Origin: Leptonema illini DSM 21528 | GTDB taxonomy: Bacteria; Spirochaetota; Leptospiria; Leptospirales; Leptonemataceae | Direction of reading: 5' to 3' | Length of the DNA: 64,000 nt | NCBI RefSeq assembly: GCF_000243335.1 | Contig: NZ_JH597773.1 | Location: 438,489-502,488, forward strand | Shown here: positions 18,454 through 28,060 of the stretch, piece by piece | Layout of the letters: every line of letters begins with the position of its first letter | Position numbering within the stretch: position 1 is the first letter of the stretch | Notes under the pieces: generated by a model | Seen by the model: only the letters and a program-made list of their open reading frames with translations | What the model was told of the DNA's origin: nothing | Database searches by the model: none | Made by a program: the position numbers and the translations under genes

Positions 18454-18732
18454 GGATCGACGATGCGGGCACAGAGGACGCTGTCAAGTCGAGTTAAGAG
18501 GGCAATGGGACGGCGAATAAGCACAAGGTAGAAGAAAACACAAGAAGATAAACCACGGAGACACGCAGGAAATCCGAGAAGAGGAAGAGTTTTTTGACCG
18601 CGAAATACGCGAAAAGCGCGAAAACGATCCAGATGCGACAATATCTATGAGAACTCTCTCCGCCTTTGCCCTCATCGGTTTTCTCTGCGTTCTCTGAGCG
18701 CTCCGAGGTTCATTCTGAAATTAAAGGAGCCC
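18454..18732. repeat. Intergenic stretch with dispersed GCGAAA-type repeats
   Basis: There is no gene here. ACCACGGAGACACGCAGG (about 18552), ACCGCGAAATACGCGAAAAG (about 18597) and TTCTCTGCGTTCTCTGAGCG (about 18680) are versions of the motifs seen at 8390-9160 and 30463-30500. Confidence 0.7.
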
Positions 18733-19362
18733 CTAACTCCACCCCTTCAAGAGCGCCTCATGGGCGAGCAGAAAGTCGGATTGTGTATCAAGCCCTGGCG
18801 GCAGGCAGCTCTCAGTCTTCAGATGTGCAAATCCATGCACAAGGGCCCAGGCGGCATGCGCCATAGAAACCGGCGACTGTGGCCGAAAGGCCTTCTGCTC
18901 GATGCCGGCCTGACACATCTCAACAAGAAGCGTAAAGGCCGGCTCGGCGCTCCGTACGATCGGGCCATCGGAATCGCTGAGCGCATAGAGCGGCTCCTGA
19001 AAAAGCAGCCTGTAAAGGCGCGGATGCCGGATTGCAAAACGCAGGTAGCCGGTGCCGTAACGTCGCATTGCAGCGATGACGTCGGCCTCCGCTCCGCGCA
19101 GAGTTGAGCGGATCAGCAGCTGAAAGCCGCGTTCGACAAGGCCGGCCAGCAAATGGTTCTTGCTTTCAAAATGTCTGTAGGCCGCCGCCGGACTGACGCC
19201 GATCTCTGTGGCGAGCCGTCGCATAGAAAGCGCCTCTTCGCCTTCTTTCTCAAGCAACCGCATGCCGACACGCAGGAGCTCGGCCTTGAGATTACCGTGA
19301 TGATACGGTCCGCGCGTCCGTTCGGGACGCTTTTCAGTCGCACTCTTCCTTTTTAAGGTCAC
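18733..19362 (-). CDS. TetR/AcrR family transcriptional regulator
   Basis: A 209-residue repressor-type protein. The N-terminal HTH reads ALSMRRLATEIGVSPAAAYRHFESKNHLL, the standard TetR pattern; the C-terminal half has a WHG-like ligand domain (AWALVHGFAHLKTE). It is divergent from a flavodoxin-fold quinone reductase, the usual arrangement for a repressor and its target. A palindrome in the shared intergenic region (19431-19449) lies directly beside the reductase's -10 box. The apparent start is GTG 19362 with no clear SD. The inducer is unknown; a quinone or electrophile is a reasonable guess given the target. Confidence 0.88.
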   Translation of the reverse strand: MTLKRKSATEKRPERTRGPYHHGNLKAELLRVGMRLLEKEGEEALSMRRLATEIGVSPAAAYRHFESKNHLLAGLVERGFQLLIRSTLRGAEADVIAAMRRYGTGYLRFAIRHPRLYRLLFQEPLYALSDSDGPIVRSAEPAFTLLVEMCQAGIEQKAFRPQSPVSMAHAAWALVHGFAHLKTESCLPPGLDTQSDFLLAHEALLKGWS

Positions 19363-19403
19363 GAGGTCACAGAAACAAATAAGGCAGGAGAGGCAAGAAA
19401 ATG

Positions 19404-19449
19404 TTGACGGCGTTCACATCAAGCATTACAATGTAAACATCGTTCACAT
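19404..19449 (+). promoter_or_regulatory. Promoter of the quinone reductase with TetR-type operator
   Basis: -35 TTGACG (19404-19409) and -10 TACAAT (19427-19432) are 17 bases apart. ATGTAAAC (19431-19438) and GTTCACAT (19442-19449) form an inverted repeat covering the transcription start. A further GTTCACAT half-site (19412-19419) lies between -35 and -10. Repressor binding would block the promoter. Confidence 0.7.
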
Positions 19450-19527
19450 GAAGATACCTGCAAGAGATTCCCAAACAGATCGACGCAGTTCTCCAGAGGA
19501 CGATCACAAACACTCAAGGAGCCTTTC

Positions 19528-20127
19528 ATGGCATCGGCAAAAAAGATACTCTTGATCCTGGGTCATCCGGATCCAAACAGCTTTAACGGTGCGATCTTTC
19601 AGAGCATCGCAGAGGGATTTAAATCGGCGCAGAGCACGAATACGCTTCAGGCCGTGAGGCTTGCTGATCTGCACTTTCAGCTGAATCTTGCGCATGGCTA
19701 CAACAGCCGCACCGAGCTGGAACCCGATCTATTGGAGATGCAGACGAAGATCAAAGAGGCCGACCATATCGTTTTTGTGTATCCGACCTGGTGGGGTCAG
19801 ATGCCCGCTCTTCTTAAAGGCTTCTTTGATCGGGTTTTTCTTCCCGGCTTCGCTTTTAAGTATAGAGAGAACTCTCCGCTCTGGGATAAATTTCTCACGG
19901 GAAAGACGGGCGATCTCATCGTCACGATGGACGCTCCCTCATGGTACGATCGCCTGCTTTATGGTGCGGCCAGTCGTCGGGCCGTGAAAAACGCCATCCT
20001 CGAATTCTGCGGCATCAAGCCCGTACGTATAACGACGCTCGACCGCCTGCGATATCGCAAGGACAAGGAGCGCGCCGTCTTTCTGGAAAAGATGAAGAAG
20101 CTGGGAGCGAGCCTGGCGTCCAGGTAG
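19528..20127 (+). CDS. NAD(P)H-dependent quinone/flavin oxidoreductase, flavodoxin fold
   Basis: A 199-residue protein of the NQO1/KefF/MdaB type. LILGHPDPNSFN is the phosphate-binding loop for FMN/FAD; VFVYPTWWGQMPALLKGFFDRVF and GFAF are family motifs for flavin and quinone binding. Such enzymes reduce quinones by two electrons in the cytoplasm and protect against redox cycling. The SD AAGGAG is six bases before ATG 19528. It is controlled by the divergent TetR gene and ends at the strong hairpin 20161-20209. Confidence 0.88.
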   Translation: MASAKKILLILGHPDPNSFNGAIFQSIAEGFKSAQSTNTLQAVRLADLHFQLNLAHGYNSRTELEPDLLEMQTKIKEADHIVFVYPTWWGQMPALLKGFFDRVFLPGFAFKYRENSPLWDKFLTGKTGDLIVTMDAPSWYDRLLYGAASRRAVKNAILEFCGIKPVRITTLDRLRYRKDKERAVFLEKMKKLGASLASR

Positions 20128-20160
20128 GCCTGTGCCTGCTCCGGTAGATTTCAAGACATC

Positions 20161-20209
20161 TTTCCTTGCAAGACTCCTGAAGCTTAGCCTCTGGAGTCTT
20201 GCAAGGAAA
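20161..20209. terminator. Strong bidirectional terminator
   Basis: A perfect 17-base-pair inverted repeat (20161-20177 with 20193-20209; arms begin TTTCCTTGCAAG and end CTTGCAAGGAAA) encloses a 15-base loop between two convergent genes. The A/T-rich ends of the arms give a T stretch in both directions. Confidence 0.85.
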
Positions 20210-20252
20210 ATAACGAGGATGTTCTGTTGAAATGAATAACAGACAGCGGGTG

Positions 20253-20528
20253 CTATTTCTGCGCGGATGCCGGTAGATGCAGTAAATTGTTTTCGTACAG
20301 ATCGACCATGGGGAAACAGAGGTCGTAATCCCCCCAGAGCAACTCTCCATGCTCGATTCGAAACGCTTGAAAGAGAGCGGGCTCCATATAGGATTGAATT
20401 GCTGGATTTTGAGCTGAACGCAGAAAAGGCTCAAAGTCTACGAGCTGTTCTGTTCCGTCATCAAAGACCAGGCTGAGAACATAGTCCTTCACATACTCGG
20501 CTCGGACTATATTGATGACTTCATTCAT
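20253..20528 (-). CDS. DUF2442 protein
   Basis: A 91-residue protein of the DUF2442 type: YVLSLVFDDGTEQLVDFEPFL, then a C-terminal GELLWGDYDLCFPMVDLY. Start ATG 20528 has GGAGG and overlaps the stop of the DUF4160 gene by two or three bases (AATGAATG). DUF4160-DUF2442 pairs occur widely and resemble toxin-antitoxin modules in size and layout, but no activity has been shown to my knowledge. Confidence 0.8.
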   Translation of the reverse strand: MNEVINIVRAEYVKDYVLSLVFDDGTEQLVDFEPFLRSAQNPAIQSYMEPALFQAFRIEHGELLWGDYDLCFPMVDLYENNLLHLPASAQK

Positions 20529-20830
20529 TTCAGCCTCCTTTCAATGCGCTCCGGCCGAATTGTCTTATTCAGAACAAAAAAATCAATCCACTTTTGCACA
20601 ATATCAGCGCTTCGAGCCCGAACAACCTCTACGAACAACGCTTGCTCCATGGCTTTCAAGGGCTGACGACCGCGAACATTCATAAAATCGATGCGAACTA
20701 CATCGCCGCCAAGCACAAAAATCTCAGCCTTACTTTCTCTGCCCTGACATTTGCCGTGCACATGAACAGGTTCATGCTCATTGGAATAAAAGAGCACCGT
20801 AATCCCGAAGTATTCGTACAGCTTCGGCAT
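20525..20830 (-). CDS. DUF4160 protein
   Basis: About 101 residues. The family marks are MPKLYEYFGITVLFYSNEHE followed by PVHVHGKCQGRESKAEIFV. It is the upstream partner of DUF2442 and overlaps it. Its start region lies against the end of mqnC (stop at 20839). ATG 20830 is chosen as the family's usual N-terminus; a TTG 12 bases upstream is possible. Function unknown. Confidence 0.78.
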   Translation of the reverse strand: MPKLYEYFGITVLFYSNEHEPVHVHGKCQGRESKAEIFVLGGDVVRIDFMNVRGRQPLKAMEQALFVEVVRARSADIVQKWIDFFVLNKTIRPERIERRLK

Positions 20831-20838
20831 ACGTAATC

Positions 20839-21936
20839 TCAACCCAGAGTCAATTCAGGCTCCCGATACGTGTAGTTGAAATCACGTCGCATGGGAAGAA
20901 AGCCCGACTCTGATAGAAAGATGCGGGCCTTCTCTTCGCTTTTGATGCCGTAGCTGCGCAGGACGTTCTCTTCGATGACGATCGAGGAGATGTCGTCGGC
21001 GCCTGAATGCAGGGCGATCTGACCGACGCCCTGGCCGAGCACCATCAGCGACGTTTCAATATGCGTGATGTTGTCGAAGAACAGACGACAGATGCCGAGT
21101 ACCTTCAGGTATTCCTGTGCGGGAACGTTGCGCACATAGAACTTCTTCGTCTGTTTCTGGAAGGTCCACGGAATAAACGAATGGAAACCTCCCGTGCGAT
21201 CTTGCAGATTGCGGATCAGATCAAGGTGTTCGATAACCTCATGCCGCGTTTCTTCGCTGCCCCAGACGATATTGGCCGATCCCGGCAGGCCTTCACGATG
21301 GCAGGTTTCCATGACGTGAATCCACTGTTCGCTGGTCGCCTTCTTCGGCGAGAGGATGTTGCGCATGCGATCGGTCAGGATCTCGGCGCCGGCGCCGGGC
21401 ACGGAATCAAGGCCGGCCTGTTTTAGCGTGCGCAGAACCTCTTCAAGAGGCAGACCGGTAATCGCCTCCATATTCATGAGTTCGACGGGCGAGAAGGCGC
21501 GGATGTGGATGTGCTTGCCGAGCTTCTCTTTAACGGCTCGCATGACGCCCAGGTAATAGTCAAAGGGGATGCGCGGATCGACTCCGCCCTGCAAGAACAT
21601 CTGGTCGGCGCCGACTTCAAGCGCCTCTTCCATTTTTTTGACGATCTCGTCTTCGGTGAGCACGTAGCCCTTGCCAGAGCCGATCTCGTCCATAAACGAG
21701 CAGAAGGTGCATTCTACGTTACAGAAATTCGTGTAATTGACGACGCGAAAGGCCGTGTAGCTGGCGATGGCCGGATTGACCTTGCGGTTCCGGATCTCAC
21801 GGGCGGCGAGTTGTATTTTCAGGAAGTCTCCGTTCTGGTAGAGCTCGAAGGCGTCGTCGACGGAGAGGCGGTTTCCGCTCAGCACGGACTCCAGAATGCG
21901 GTCAGTTGCCGTATCAGCAGTCAATCCCTGTAACAT
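20839..21936 (-). CDS. mqnC: Cyclic dehypoxanthinyl futalosine synthase, radical SAM
   Basis: MqnC cyclises dehypoxanthine futalosine in the futalosine route to menaquinone, in the cytoplasm. The radical-SAM cluster motif is [10 protein letters not shown] (CxxxCxxC); [33 protein letters not shown] and [26 protein letters not shown] are strong family segments shared with MqnE and CofH. The length, 365 residues, is normal. ATG 21936 is preferred because AAGGTGG sits six bases upstream; ATG 21942 is an alternative. It is divergent from a membrane Fe-S oxidoreductase that probably feeds menaquinone. MqnE is the nearest alternative identity. Confidence 0.85.
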   Translation of the reverse strand: MLQGLTADTATDRILESVLSGNRLSVDDAFELYQNGDFLKIQLAAREIRNRKVNPAIASYTAFRVVNYTNFCNVECTFCSFMDEIGSGKGYVLTEDEIVKKMEEALEVGADQMFLQGGVDPRIPFDYYLGVMRAVKEKLGKHIHIRAFSPVELMNMEAITGLPLEEVLRTLKQAGLDSVPGAGAEILTDRMRNILSPKKATSEQWIHVMETCHREGLPGSANIVWGSEETRHEVIEHLDLIRNLQDRTGGFHSFIPWTFQKQTKKFYVRNVPAQEYLKVLGICRLFFDNITHIETSLMVLGQGVGQIALHSGADDISSIVIEENVLRSYGIKSEEKARIFLSESGFLPMRRDFNYTYREPELTLG

Positions 21937-22063
21937 TGCCATCCACCTTTTTATCAGAATGGGGTGCGCCCAGCTTTTTTCTCGACATGAACCCCGTTCA
22001 AAATAATCCTGCAAGGGCGCATGGGATAGCCATTTCCCGCGCTTTAAACACACGGAGAGATTC

Positions 22064-24349
22064 ATGTTCCAACAATCCGACCTCGTGAAAAACGTGTTTC
22101 ACCTGACGGTATTCGGTGTGGCTCATGTGGCCTTTATTTACGCCGTCTACTATCGTTTCAAACTGATGCTCAAGGCACAGAAAGTCGGAAACTGGGCATC
22201 GATGGAAGCTCGCACCAGATCCTTCTTTTTTAATGTTCTGTTCCAGCAGAAACTTTTCAAACAACCCCTGCGGGGTCTGATGCACGCTTTTATCTTTTAC
22301 GGTTTCCTGTCGTATCTCGTGCATACGTCCAGCCAGATGGTGGCCGGTAACGCCTGGGCGGTTTTTGCCATGGCCGGCATCAACCCCTATGAGTTCATGA
22401 TTCCCGATTACACCTATCTGGGCCTTGACCTGACCGAAGGCCAGATCCTCGGCGTAATTGCCGGGCTTGTGCTTCTCATCGGACTGACCTTCGCTCTTTA
22501 CCTGAACCTGAAGGCCGGAAAGAAGTTTAAGGCAACGCAGAGCGCCGGCGCTCAGTGGGCCTTCCTGGCCATTCTGCTTGCCGAGTTTGCCGCCGTATTC
22601 GCCGTCCTGATCGGATCGGGAACACAGGCCTACGAGGCCGTCGTTCAGAACTTCTCTATTCTTGTACTGATCGGCCTGGGATTCTTCGCCTACCGCCGCT
22701 GGGTACGCCGCTCTCCTGAGCTGGACGTTCCCTCTCCGCAGTCGGGCGTCGTGATCTCGCTGATCGGCACCCTGATGCTTTCCACGCTCGCCGGCTCGGC
22801 CGCACAGGCCATGCTGCACGGACATAACGTGAGCTGGGTGAACGGCGTCGTCCTCAAGATCCTGAACTTCTGTGGAATGACCTCAAACGCCGACGCCCTT
22901 GCCGTGCGTGATTTCACCTGGTGGGTGCATATCATGACCGTTTACACGTTCATGATCTATATTCCGAACTCGAAGCACTCTCACCTGATCTTTGCTCCGG
23001 TAAACTTCTTCATGATCGAAGATCGACCGCGCGGCGCGATGAAGAACATGGACCTTGAGAATTCGACGGTCTATGGCGCTCAGGGCGTGAACGAATTCCC
23101 GTGGACGAATCTTCTTTCGAGTATGTCGTGCATCGAATGCGGACGCTGTACCGTGCAGTGCCCGGCGAATCGTACCGGTAAGCCGCTGAATCCGAAAAAG
23201 ATCATGGTCGATTTGAAGCATGCCATGCTTGAGATGGCCGATAGCGTTCAGAACTATAACCCCGAAGAGGGATCGATGGCCCGCGTCATCGGCGATCCCT
23301 ATATCACCGAAGAAGAGGTCTGGTCGTGCACGTCGTGCTACGCCTGCGTCGAAGCCTGTCCGGTCGGCAACAACCAGCTGGAGGCCATCCTTGAGATGCG
23401 CCGCAACCTCGTTCTCGTCGAGTCGAACTTTCCTGCCGAGCTGCAGCTTGCCTTCGGCAACATGGAAAAGAACTCCAACCCCTGGGGCGTCGGCGCCCAT
23501 ACTCGTGCCGATTGGGCCGAAGGCCTTGGCGTGAAGACGATGGCCGAAGACAAAGACGTCGACATCCTGTACTGGGTCGGTTGCGCCGCCTCTTTCGACG
23601 AACGCAACAAGACCGTCGCCCGCTCTTTCGTGAAAATCTTACAGCAGGCGAACGTGAAGTTCGGCATCCTCGGCACCGAAGAGAACTGCACGGGCGACTC
23701 GGCCCGTCGCGGCGGTAACGAGTATCTGTATCAGACGCTGGCGACGACAAACGTCGAAACGCTGAACAGCTACGGCGTGAAGAAGATCGTCACGGCCTGT
23801 CCGCACTGCTTCAACACTCTGAAAAACGAGTATCCGCAGTTCGGCGGCAACTACGAGGTCTTCCACCATGCCGACTTTATCGACGATCTCATTCGCGAGA
23901 AAAAGATCGAGATGGATCCGGCTGCCGTAGATCAGATGAAGGATCGTCGCGCAACCTATCACGATTCGTGCTATCTCGGCCGTTACAACGACGTGTACGA
24001 CCAGCCGCGTGACGTCGTCAGGGCTGCTATGGGCACCGACGTGGCTGAAGCATCGGACCACCATTCGAAGTCTCTCTGCTGCGGCGCCGGTGGCGCACAG
24101 ATGTGGATGGAAGAGCACTACGAACGTGTGAACATGAAGCGTACCGGTCAGCTTGTCGATACGGGCGCCGATACGATCGCCGTCGCCTGTCCTTTCTGCA
24201 ACGTCATGATGACGGATGGCGTGAAGGCACAGGGACTGCAGGAAGACGTTCAGGTTCTTGACATCGCTCAGCTTGTCGCCGCTTCGATGAAAGGCGGTGA
24301 AGGCCCGATTGCCGGCGGCTTCAAGAAAAAAGAAACCGTCAGCCACTAA
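22064..24349 (+). CDS. Membrane-bound Fe-S oxidoreductase, EtfD-like (electron-transfer flavoprotein:menaquinone oxidoreductase)
   Basis: A 761-residue fusion. Residues 1-320 hold about six membrane helices related to NarI-type cytochrome b subunits. Two [4Fe-4S] motifs follow ([12 protein letters not shown] about 355, [12 protein letters not shown] about 420). Then come two CCG domains as in heterodisulfide reductase HdrB ([12 protein letters not shown] with [24 protein letters not shown] with [10 protein letters not shown]). This layout is that of membrane oxidoreductases passing electrons from electron-transfer flavoprotein, for example from fatty-acid oxidation, to menaquinone. That fits Leptospiraceae living on long-chain fatty acids, and the divergent mqnC. 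Its electron donor here is inferred. Confidence 0.82.
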   Translation: MFQQSDLVKNVFHLTVFGVAHVAFIYAVYYRFKLMLKAQKVGNWASMEARTRSFFFNVLFQQKLFKQPLRGLMHAFIFYGFLSYLVHTSSQMVAGNAWAVFAMAGINPYEFMIPDYTYLGLDLTEGQILGVIAGLVLLIGLTFALYLNLKAGKKFKATQSAGAQWAFLAILLAEFAAVFAVLIGSGTQAYEAVVQNFSILVLIGLGFFAYRRWVRRSPELDVPSPQSGVVISLIGTLMLSTLAGSAAQAMLHGHNVSWVNGVVLKILNFCGMTSNADALAVRDFTWWVHIMTVYTFMIYIPNSKHSHLIFAPVNFFMIEDRPRGAMKNMDLENSTVYGAQGVNEFPWTNLLSSMSCIECGRCTVQCPANRTGKPLNPKKIMVDLKHAMLEMADSVQNYNPEEGSMARVIGDPYITEEEVWSCTSCYACVEACPVGNNQLEAILEMRRNLVLVESNFPAELQLAFGNMEKNSNPWGVGAHTRADWAEGLGVKTMAEDKDVDILYWVGCAASFDERNKTVARSFVKILQQANVKFGILGTEENCTGDSARRGGNEYLYQTLATTNVETLNSYGVKKIVTACPHCFNTLKNEYPQFGGNYEVFHHADFIDDLIREKKIEMDPAAVDQMKDRRATYHDSCYLGRYNDVYDQPRDVVRAAMGTDVAEASDHHSKSLCCGAGGAQMWMEEHYERVNMKRTGQLVDTGADTIAVACPFCNVMMTDGVKAQGLQEDVQVLDIAQLVAASMKGGEGPIAGGFKKKETVSH

Positions 24350-24384
24350 TCGGTCGTTAAAGAAACGGTCGTTAAAGAAACGTC

Positions 24385-24416
24385 GGTCTTGCTCTTCTCT
24401 TTGTGAGAGCAAGACC
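24385..24416. terminator. Stem-loop after the EtfD-like gene
   Basis: GGTCTTGCTCT (24385-24395) pairs perfectly with AGAGCAAGACC (24406-24416). It has no T tract but directly precedes a proper terminator. A short direct repeat CGGTCGTTAAAGAAAC occurs twice just upstream (about 24351-24381). Confidence 0.6.
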
Positions 24417-24423
24417 CCGAATT

Positions 24424-24455
24424 AAAAAAAAGGCTCCAGAAGGAGCCTTTTTTTT
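24424..24455. terminator. Bidirectional intrinsic terminator
   Basis: A run of As, then AGGCTCC, loop AGAA, GGAGCCT and a run of eight Ts. It terminates the EtfD-like gene rightward and the regulator-kinase gene leftward. Confidence 0.93.
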
Positions 24456-24479
24456 GCTGCACTGCAGTAACATGGGTTA

Positions 24480-25718
24480 TCATGATTCGCCGATGGGCAG
24501 CCTTACGGTGAAGCAGACCTCCGCCGAACGATTGCCATTGATATGGCTTTCCACTCTGTTTACAAAGATGGTGCCGCCGCAGAGCTCGATGCACTTTTTC
24601 ACGACAGTCAATCCAAGACCGAGCGGAAACTGCTCGGACGCATAGCCTTCATCTACCGTAGTATTCAGGCGAAAGAAAGGTTCGAATACAAGATACTCCA
24701 GATTCCCCGTAATGCGACGGGAGGGATCCATATCGGCCGGTTCTGCATTGAGAACCTTCCATTCAAGATGACGATCCTTAACCATAACAAGAACGTAGAT
24801 CTCGCTCTGTGCCGGTGCATACTTCATCGCATTCACAAGAAGCTCGTTCGCCGCCTTATGAAGCGATTCTTTGTGTATACGCACCACGCCCGGCTCAAAC
24901 TGTAGATCTGATACGATGATGCGCTGAGACTTTCTGCGCAGATCATCTTTCAACGATGCGACCAGATCGACGGTCATGCCGTGAATGTCGCCAAGCGAGA
25001 CCGCATGTAACGGAAGAACGGTGGTCTGCAGAATCGTCTGTGCCTGCTGTAAACTCTGGATCAGGCCCTGCATGCTTTCAAAGCCGTCTTTCAGAAGATC
25101 GGCAAGGTCAGAGGAGACTCTGATACTGCCGTCGGCATCTCGCTTTTCATATAAGAACATAGAGATGGCGCTCATCAATCCGCCCAGCCCCTCCCCCTGA
25201 AAGAGGCCCAGATTCATCTGATGAATCATGTTGCTGGCGACAAACTCCAGCATGTGGCTTTTAATCTCCTGCTTCCAGTCGAAAATCTGAATGGCCTGCC
25301 TGTAAAGCTCCGTTTCATCCTTTGAGAATTCGACGACCTTCTTGCGCTTCTGATGCGCCTCGTAGGCCTCTTCGAGAACGGTCTCCAACCGTTTGAGGCC
25401 GATCGGCTTGATCAGATAATCCGATGCGCGATTGAAACGTAACAAACGGATGATGCGATCGACATCGAGATGTCCTGACACGATGACGGGAATGGTCAAC
25501 ATTCGTTCACGTTCAATCATATCAATGAGCGTTTCACCGTCGCCGTCGGGAAGGCCCAGATCGGCCAGGAGAATATGGTAGCGTTCCTGTTTCAGACGTT
25601 CGAGGGCCTCGCTCACCGTACGGGCGCTGTCAAAGGTGTATCCGAGTTCGGTAACGAGGTTAGAGAGGTATTCGAGATCGACAGAGCTGTCTTCAACGAT
25701 TAGGATATGAGCGGGCAT
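24480..25718 (-). CDS. Response regulator-histidine kinase hybrid
   Basis: A 412-residue protein with an N-terminal receiver (1-125; acidic residues in IVEDSSVDLE, phospho-Asp in HILLADLGLPDGDG, Lys in YLIKPIGL) and a C-terminal HATPase_c domain (N box KAANELLVNAMKYA, G box PLGLGLTVVKKCIELCGGTI). The middle, about 140-260, is helical; I do not see a standard HisKA phospho-acceptor motif (a His occurs in ASNMIHQMNLG). No membrane segment. It may be a receiver-controlled phosphotransfer kinase; its partner is not in the neighbourhood. Confidence 0.82.
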   Translation of the reverse strand: MPAHILIVEDSSVDLEYLSNLVTELGYTFDSARTVSEALERLKQERYHILLADLGLPDGDGETLIDMIERERMLTIPVIVSGHLDVDRIIRLLRFNRASDYLIKPIGLKRLETVLEEAYEAHQKRKKVVEFSKDETELYRQAIQIFDWKQEIKSHMLEFVASNMIHQMNLGLFQGEGLGGLMSAISMFLYEKRDADGSIRVSSDLADLLKDGFESMQGLIQSLQQAQTILQTTVLPLHAVSLGDIHGMTVDLVASLKDDLRRKSQRIIVSDLQFEPGVVRIHKESLHKAANELLVNAMKYAPAQSEIYVLVMVKDRHLEWKVLNAEPADMDPSRRITGNLEYLVFEPFFRLNTTVDEGYASEQFPLGLGLTVVKKCIELCGGTIFVNRVESHINGNRSAEVCFTVRLPIGES

Positions 25719-25912
25719 CGCTGACTGTGGTGCTGCTGGCTGGAAGAAATGTCAAGGACATCCGAATCTTCGATCAATAATCCCGACAGCAATCCGGGCA
25801 TGGAAAAAATGCAGCCGTGCCGTTCGCTCTGGGAAGCAATGGCGATCATGGCCGACACTTCAGAATGGAGCCGGGGTGTTCGACTTTTTTTATTTTCCTC
25901 TTTTTTTTCCTG

Positions 25913-25937
25913 AAGCGGAATAAAAATTCCGCTTTTC
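25913..25937 (+). terminator. Orphan terminator-like hairpin
   Basis: AAGCGGAAT (25913-25921) and ATTCCGCTT (25926-25934) form a perfect stem followed by TTCTTATT. There is no plus-strand gene upstream before the divergent kinase, so it would end a short untranslated transcript from about 25720-25910, or act as a leader attenuator. The rest of 25719-26030 shows no gene. Confidence 0.5.
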
Positions 25938-26057
25938 TTATTGACGTTTACGTCACCTCCTGTTCCCTTCGTGAAACTGGCAGAGCATCCGGAAAACCGG
26001 AACAAAAATAGAGCTGCGATTCAATGAATCATGCCAGAATACTCAGGAGTGAAAACC

Positions 26058-27317
26058 ATGCGAAAACTATGCCTTCTTGCGCTTCTGGCTGTGCTTGCCC
26101 AGCCCGTGGCCGCTCAATCGCTTTCCGATCTTTTCCGTAAACCGGGCGTGATCGGCGATTCCCTTTCTCAGGGATTCTACGGCGTTACAGTAGAAAAAAA
26201 GACCCAGGACTGGGCCTATCCCGTTATCGTATCGAAACAGGCCAACAGTTCGCTGTCCTATAACACGCTGAAAGGTCCGTTTGCAAACCTTGAAGACGTC
26301 TTGAAAGGCGATTGCGGCGTGTTCTGTCTGGCCGCCTCCATTATCGGCGGCAATGACACGACCGTCTCTACGCCCACACATGCCGGTATCACAGGCGCCG
26401 ATTATTCCGACGTGCTGCGCAAAAGCGGCAAATGCGAAGACATCACGGCCCGCAAAATGGAAAAAGAGTGGTACTGGAAGACCTGGTACTGGTACACCTA
26501 CCGCTGGGTAGAGGTCGCCGATTGCCAGTCTCCCGACAAATTCCATCAGCTTGGCCTGCGCGACTCGGGCACACAGATGCAGATCATGGAGAAGGTGCAG
26601 CCTTCATTCGTCTTCGCATCGGCCGGAGCCAACCACGTGCTCTGCACCGCCCTGTCCACAAGCCTCGACTGCCTTGACGAAGCCCGCTTCAAGCGTGACG
26701 TTCGCGAGGTCATGACGCGCTTCTCGCGCATCGGCACCATTAAAGGCGGCGTGATCTTCACCGTTCCGAACGTAACGGCCATCGGGTTCCTCGAAACCTA
26801 TCGCGACCCGCAGAACCGCGCCGGCTACAGCGGACTGAAGGCCTTCTTCCGCAACTCCGTATCTGCAACCTCTCAGGTACTCGATGCAGGCGAGGTAGCG
26901 CAGATCAAGACCTTCCTTACTATGGTCAATAACGAGCTGCGCAATCAGGCGGCGGCCCGTAACTATGCTCTGACAGACGCTGAAGTGATCTTCGACGACA
27001 TCAAAGAAAACGGTCGTCCGATCGTCGCTTCAAACGGCTGGAGCCCGGGCAACGCCGGCGCCAACTGGCCGCTTCCAGGCAAGCCGGGTATCTTCGGTCT
27101 TGACGGCGTGCATCCGAACCGCTACGGCCATGCCGTATTCGCCAACGAATTGATCCAGTCGATCAACGGCAAGTACGGCGTGCAGATCCCGAAAGTTTCG
27201 GAGTACACGGCATGGTATTACGATTCGCTGAACCGTAATCCCGTCGACCTCAAGAAATTCCTTACCGAAACGCTTCTCGGCCAGGCGATCTCCTGGATCA
27301 TCAGCATCTTCGCCTGA
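26058..27317 (+). CDS. Secreted SGNH/GDSL-family hydrolase
   Basis: A 419-residue exported protein with a signal peptide ([19 protein letters not shown]). SGNH blocks are visible: the nucleophile Ser in IGDSLSQGF, Asn in IIGGNDT, and the catalytic Asp/His pair in [18 protein letters not shown]. It should hydrolyse ester bonds of lipids or acylated polymers in the periplasm or outside. A Cys/Trp-rich insert (about 135-165) and a C-terminal hydrophobic tail ([12 protein letters not shown]) are unusual. Start ATG 26058 has AGGAG eight bases upstream. Two hairpins separate it from the following two-gene operon. Confidence 0.85.
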   Translation: MRKLCLLALLAVLAQPVAAQSLSDLFRKPGVIGDSLSQGFYGVTVEKKTQDWAYPVIVSKQANSSLSYNTLKGPFANLEDVLKGDCGVFCLAASIIGGNDTTVSTPTHAGITGADYSDVLRKSGKCEDITARKMEKEWYWKTWYWYTYRWVEVADCQSPDKFHQLGLRDSGTQMQIMEKVQPSFVFASAGANHVLCTALSTSLDCLDEARFKRDVREVMTRFSRIGTIKGGVIFTVPNVTAIGFLETYRDPQNRAGYSGLKAFFRNSVSATSQVLDAGEVAQIKTFLTMVNNELRNQAAARNYALTDAEVIFDDIKENGRPIVASNGWSPGNAGANWPLPGKPGIFGLDGVHPNRYGHAVFANELIQSINGKYGVQIPKVSEYTAWYYDSLNRNPVDLKKFLTETLLGQAISWIISIFA

Positions 27318-27331
27318 TTCCTTTCAGTCAT

Positions 27332-27379
27332 CCGGGTAACGCTCGTTACCCGGTACTTCTTATGCCCGCCTTCGCGGGC
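27332..27379 (+). terminator. Two consecutive hairpins after the SGNH gene
   Basis: CGGGTAAC/GTTACCCG around GCTC (27332-27353) and GCCCGC/GCGGGC around CTTC (27364-27379), then TTCCTTT. Only a weak T tract follows, so this may be a partial terminator or a processing signal between the SGNH gene and the next. Confidence 0.55.
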
Positions 27380-27400
27380 TTCCTTTAACAGGAGCATCTC

Positions 27401-28060
27401 TTGAACCGTAAACAGATCATCATCGCCGTTATCGTCGGCGGACTGCTATTGATTGGACTTCTCTTTTATCTATTACGAGACCGCAACGGCCCGAGCGAAG
27501 AGGTCGGCGAAGGCGAGCTTCCGCGTCGGGAACGCGTCGCCGGCACCGAGGGTTTCTGGCCCGACGCCCCGCCGCCTGAAACCGATCCCGAAGAACTGCG
27601 GCGGCTCTGGCCCGATCTCTTTCTGCCCGCACCCGATCGAGAGGAGGCCGAACGCGAATGGAAGGCCTTTGCGAAGCTCTACCCGGATAACGTCTATATT
27701 CCGTCGCGTTATACGTCGGCGCCTGACGATGCCGAGAAAGAGCGACGTCTTAAAACGCTTGATACGGTCGGCGACGTCGAAACGAAGCTGGCGGTGAGAC
27801 GCATGCAGCTTGAGAAAGGCGCGCGCCCCGGTACGGACGGCCCTGACGCTCCGGCCGATAGCGATATCTCGCCCGAAGATCAGCGCATCTACTTCGGCTA
27901 TCGTATCAGGGAGCTTGAATCGCGCATTCAGCTCGTCGAATACTTCCTGAATCAGGGCAATGCCGACGCCCAGCAACGAGCCCTGGCCTCTGACGACCTG
28001 AACGCCTGGAAGAAAGAACTCGCCGAATATAAACGTATCGTCGAGGAGATTCCGAGGTGA
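27401..28060 (+). CDS. Membrane-anchored protein with coiled-coil tail, unknown function
   Basis: A 219-residue product. One N-terminal membrane helix (IIIAVIVGGLLLIGLLFYLL) is followed by an acidic, proline-rich outer region and a helical C-terminus (GYRIRELESRIQLVEYFLNQG). Start is TTG 27401 with AGGAG six bases upstream. It overlaps the HEAT lipoprotein gene by four bases (GTGA), so the two are co-translated. I do not recognise a family; a periplasmic partner of the HEAT lipoprotein is inferred. Confidence 0.75.
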   Translation: MNRKQIIIAVIVGGLLLIGLLFYLLRDRNGPSEEVGEGELPRRERVAGTEGFWPDAPPPETDPEELRRLWPDLFLPAPDREEAEREWKAFAKLYPDNVYIPSRYTSAPDDAEKERRLKTLDTVGDVETKLAVRRMQLEKGARPGTDGPDAPADSDISPEDQRIYFGYRIRELESRIQLVEYFLNQGNADAQQRALASDDLNAWKKELAEYKRIVEEIPR

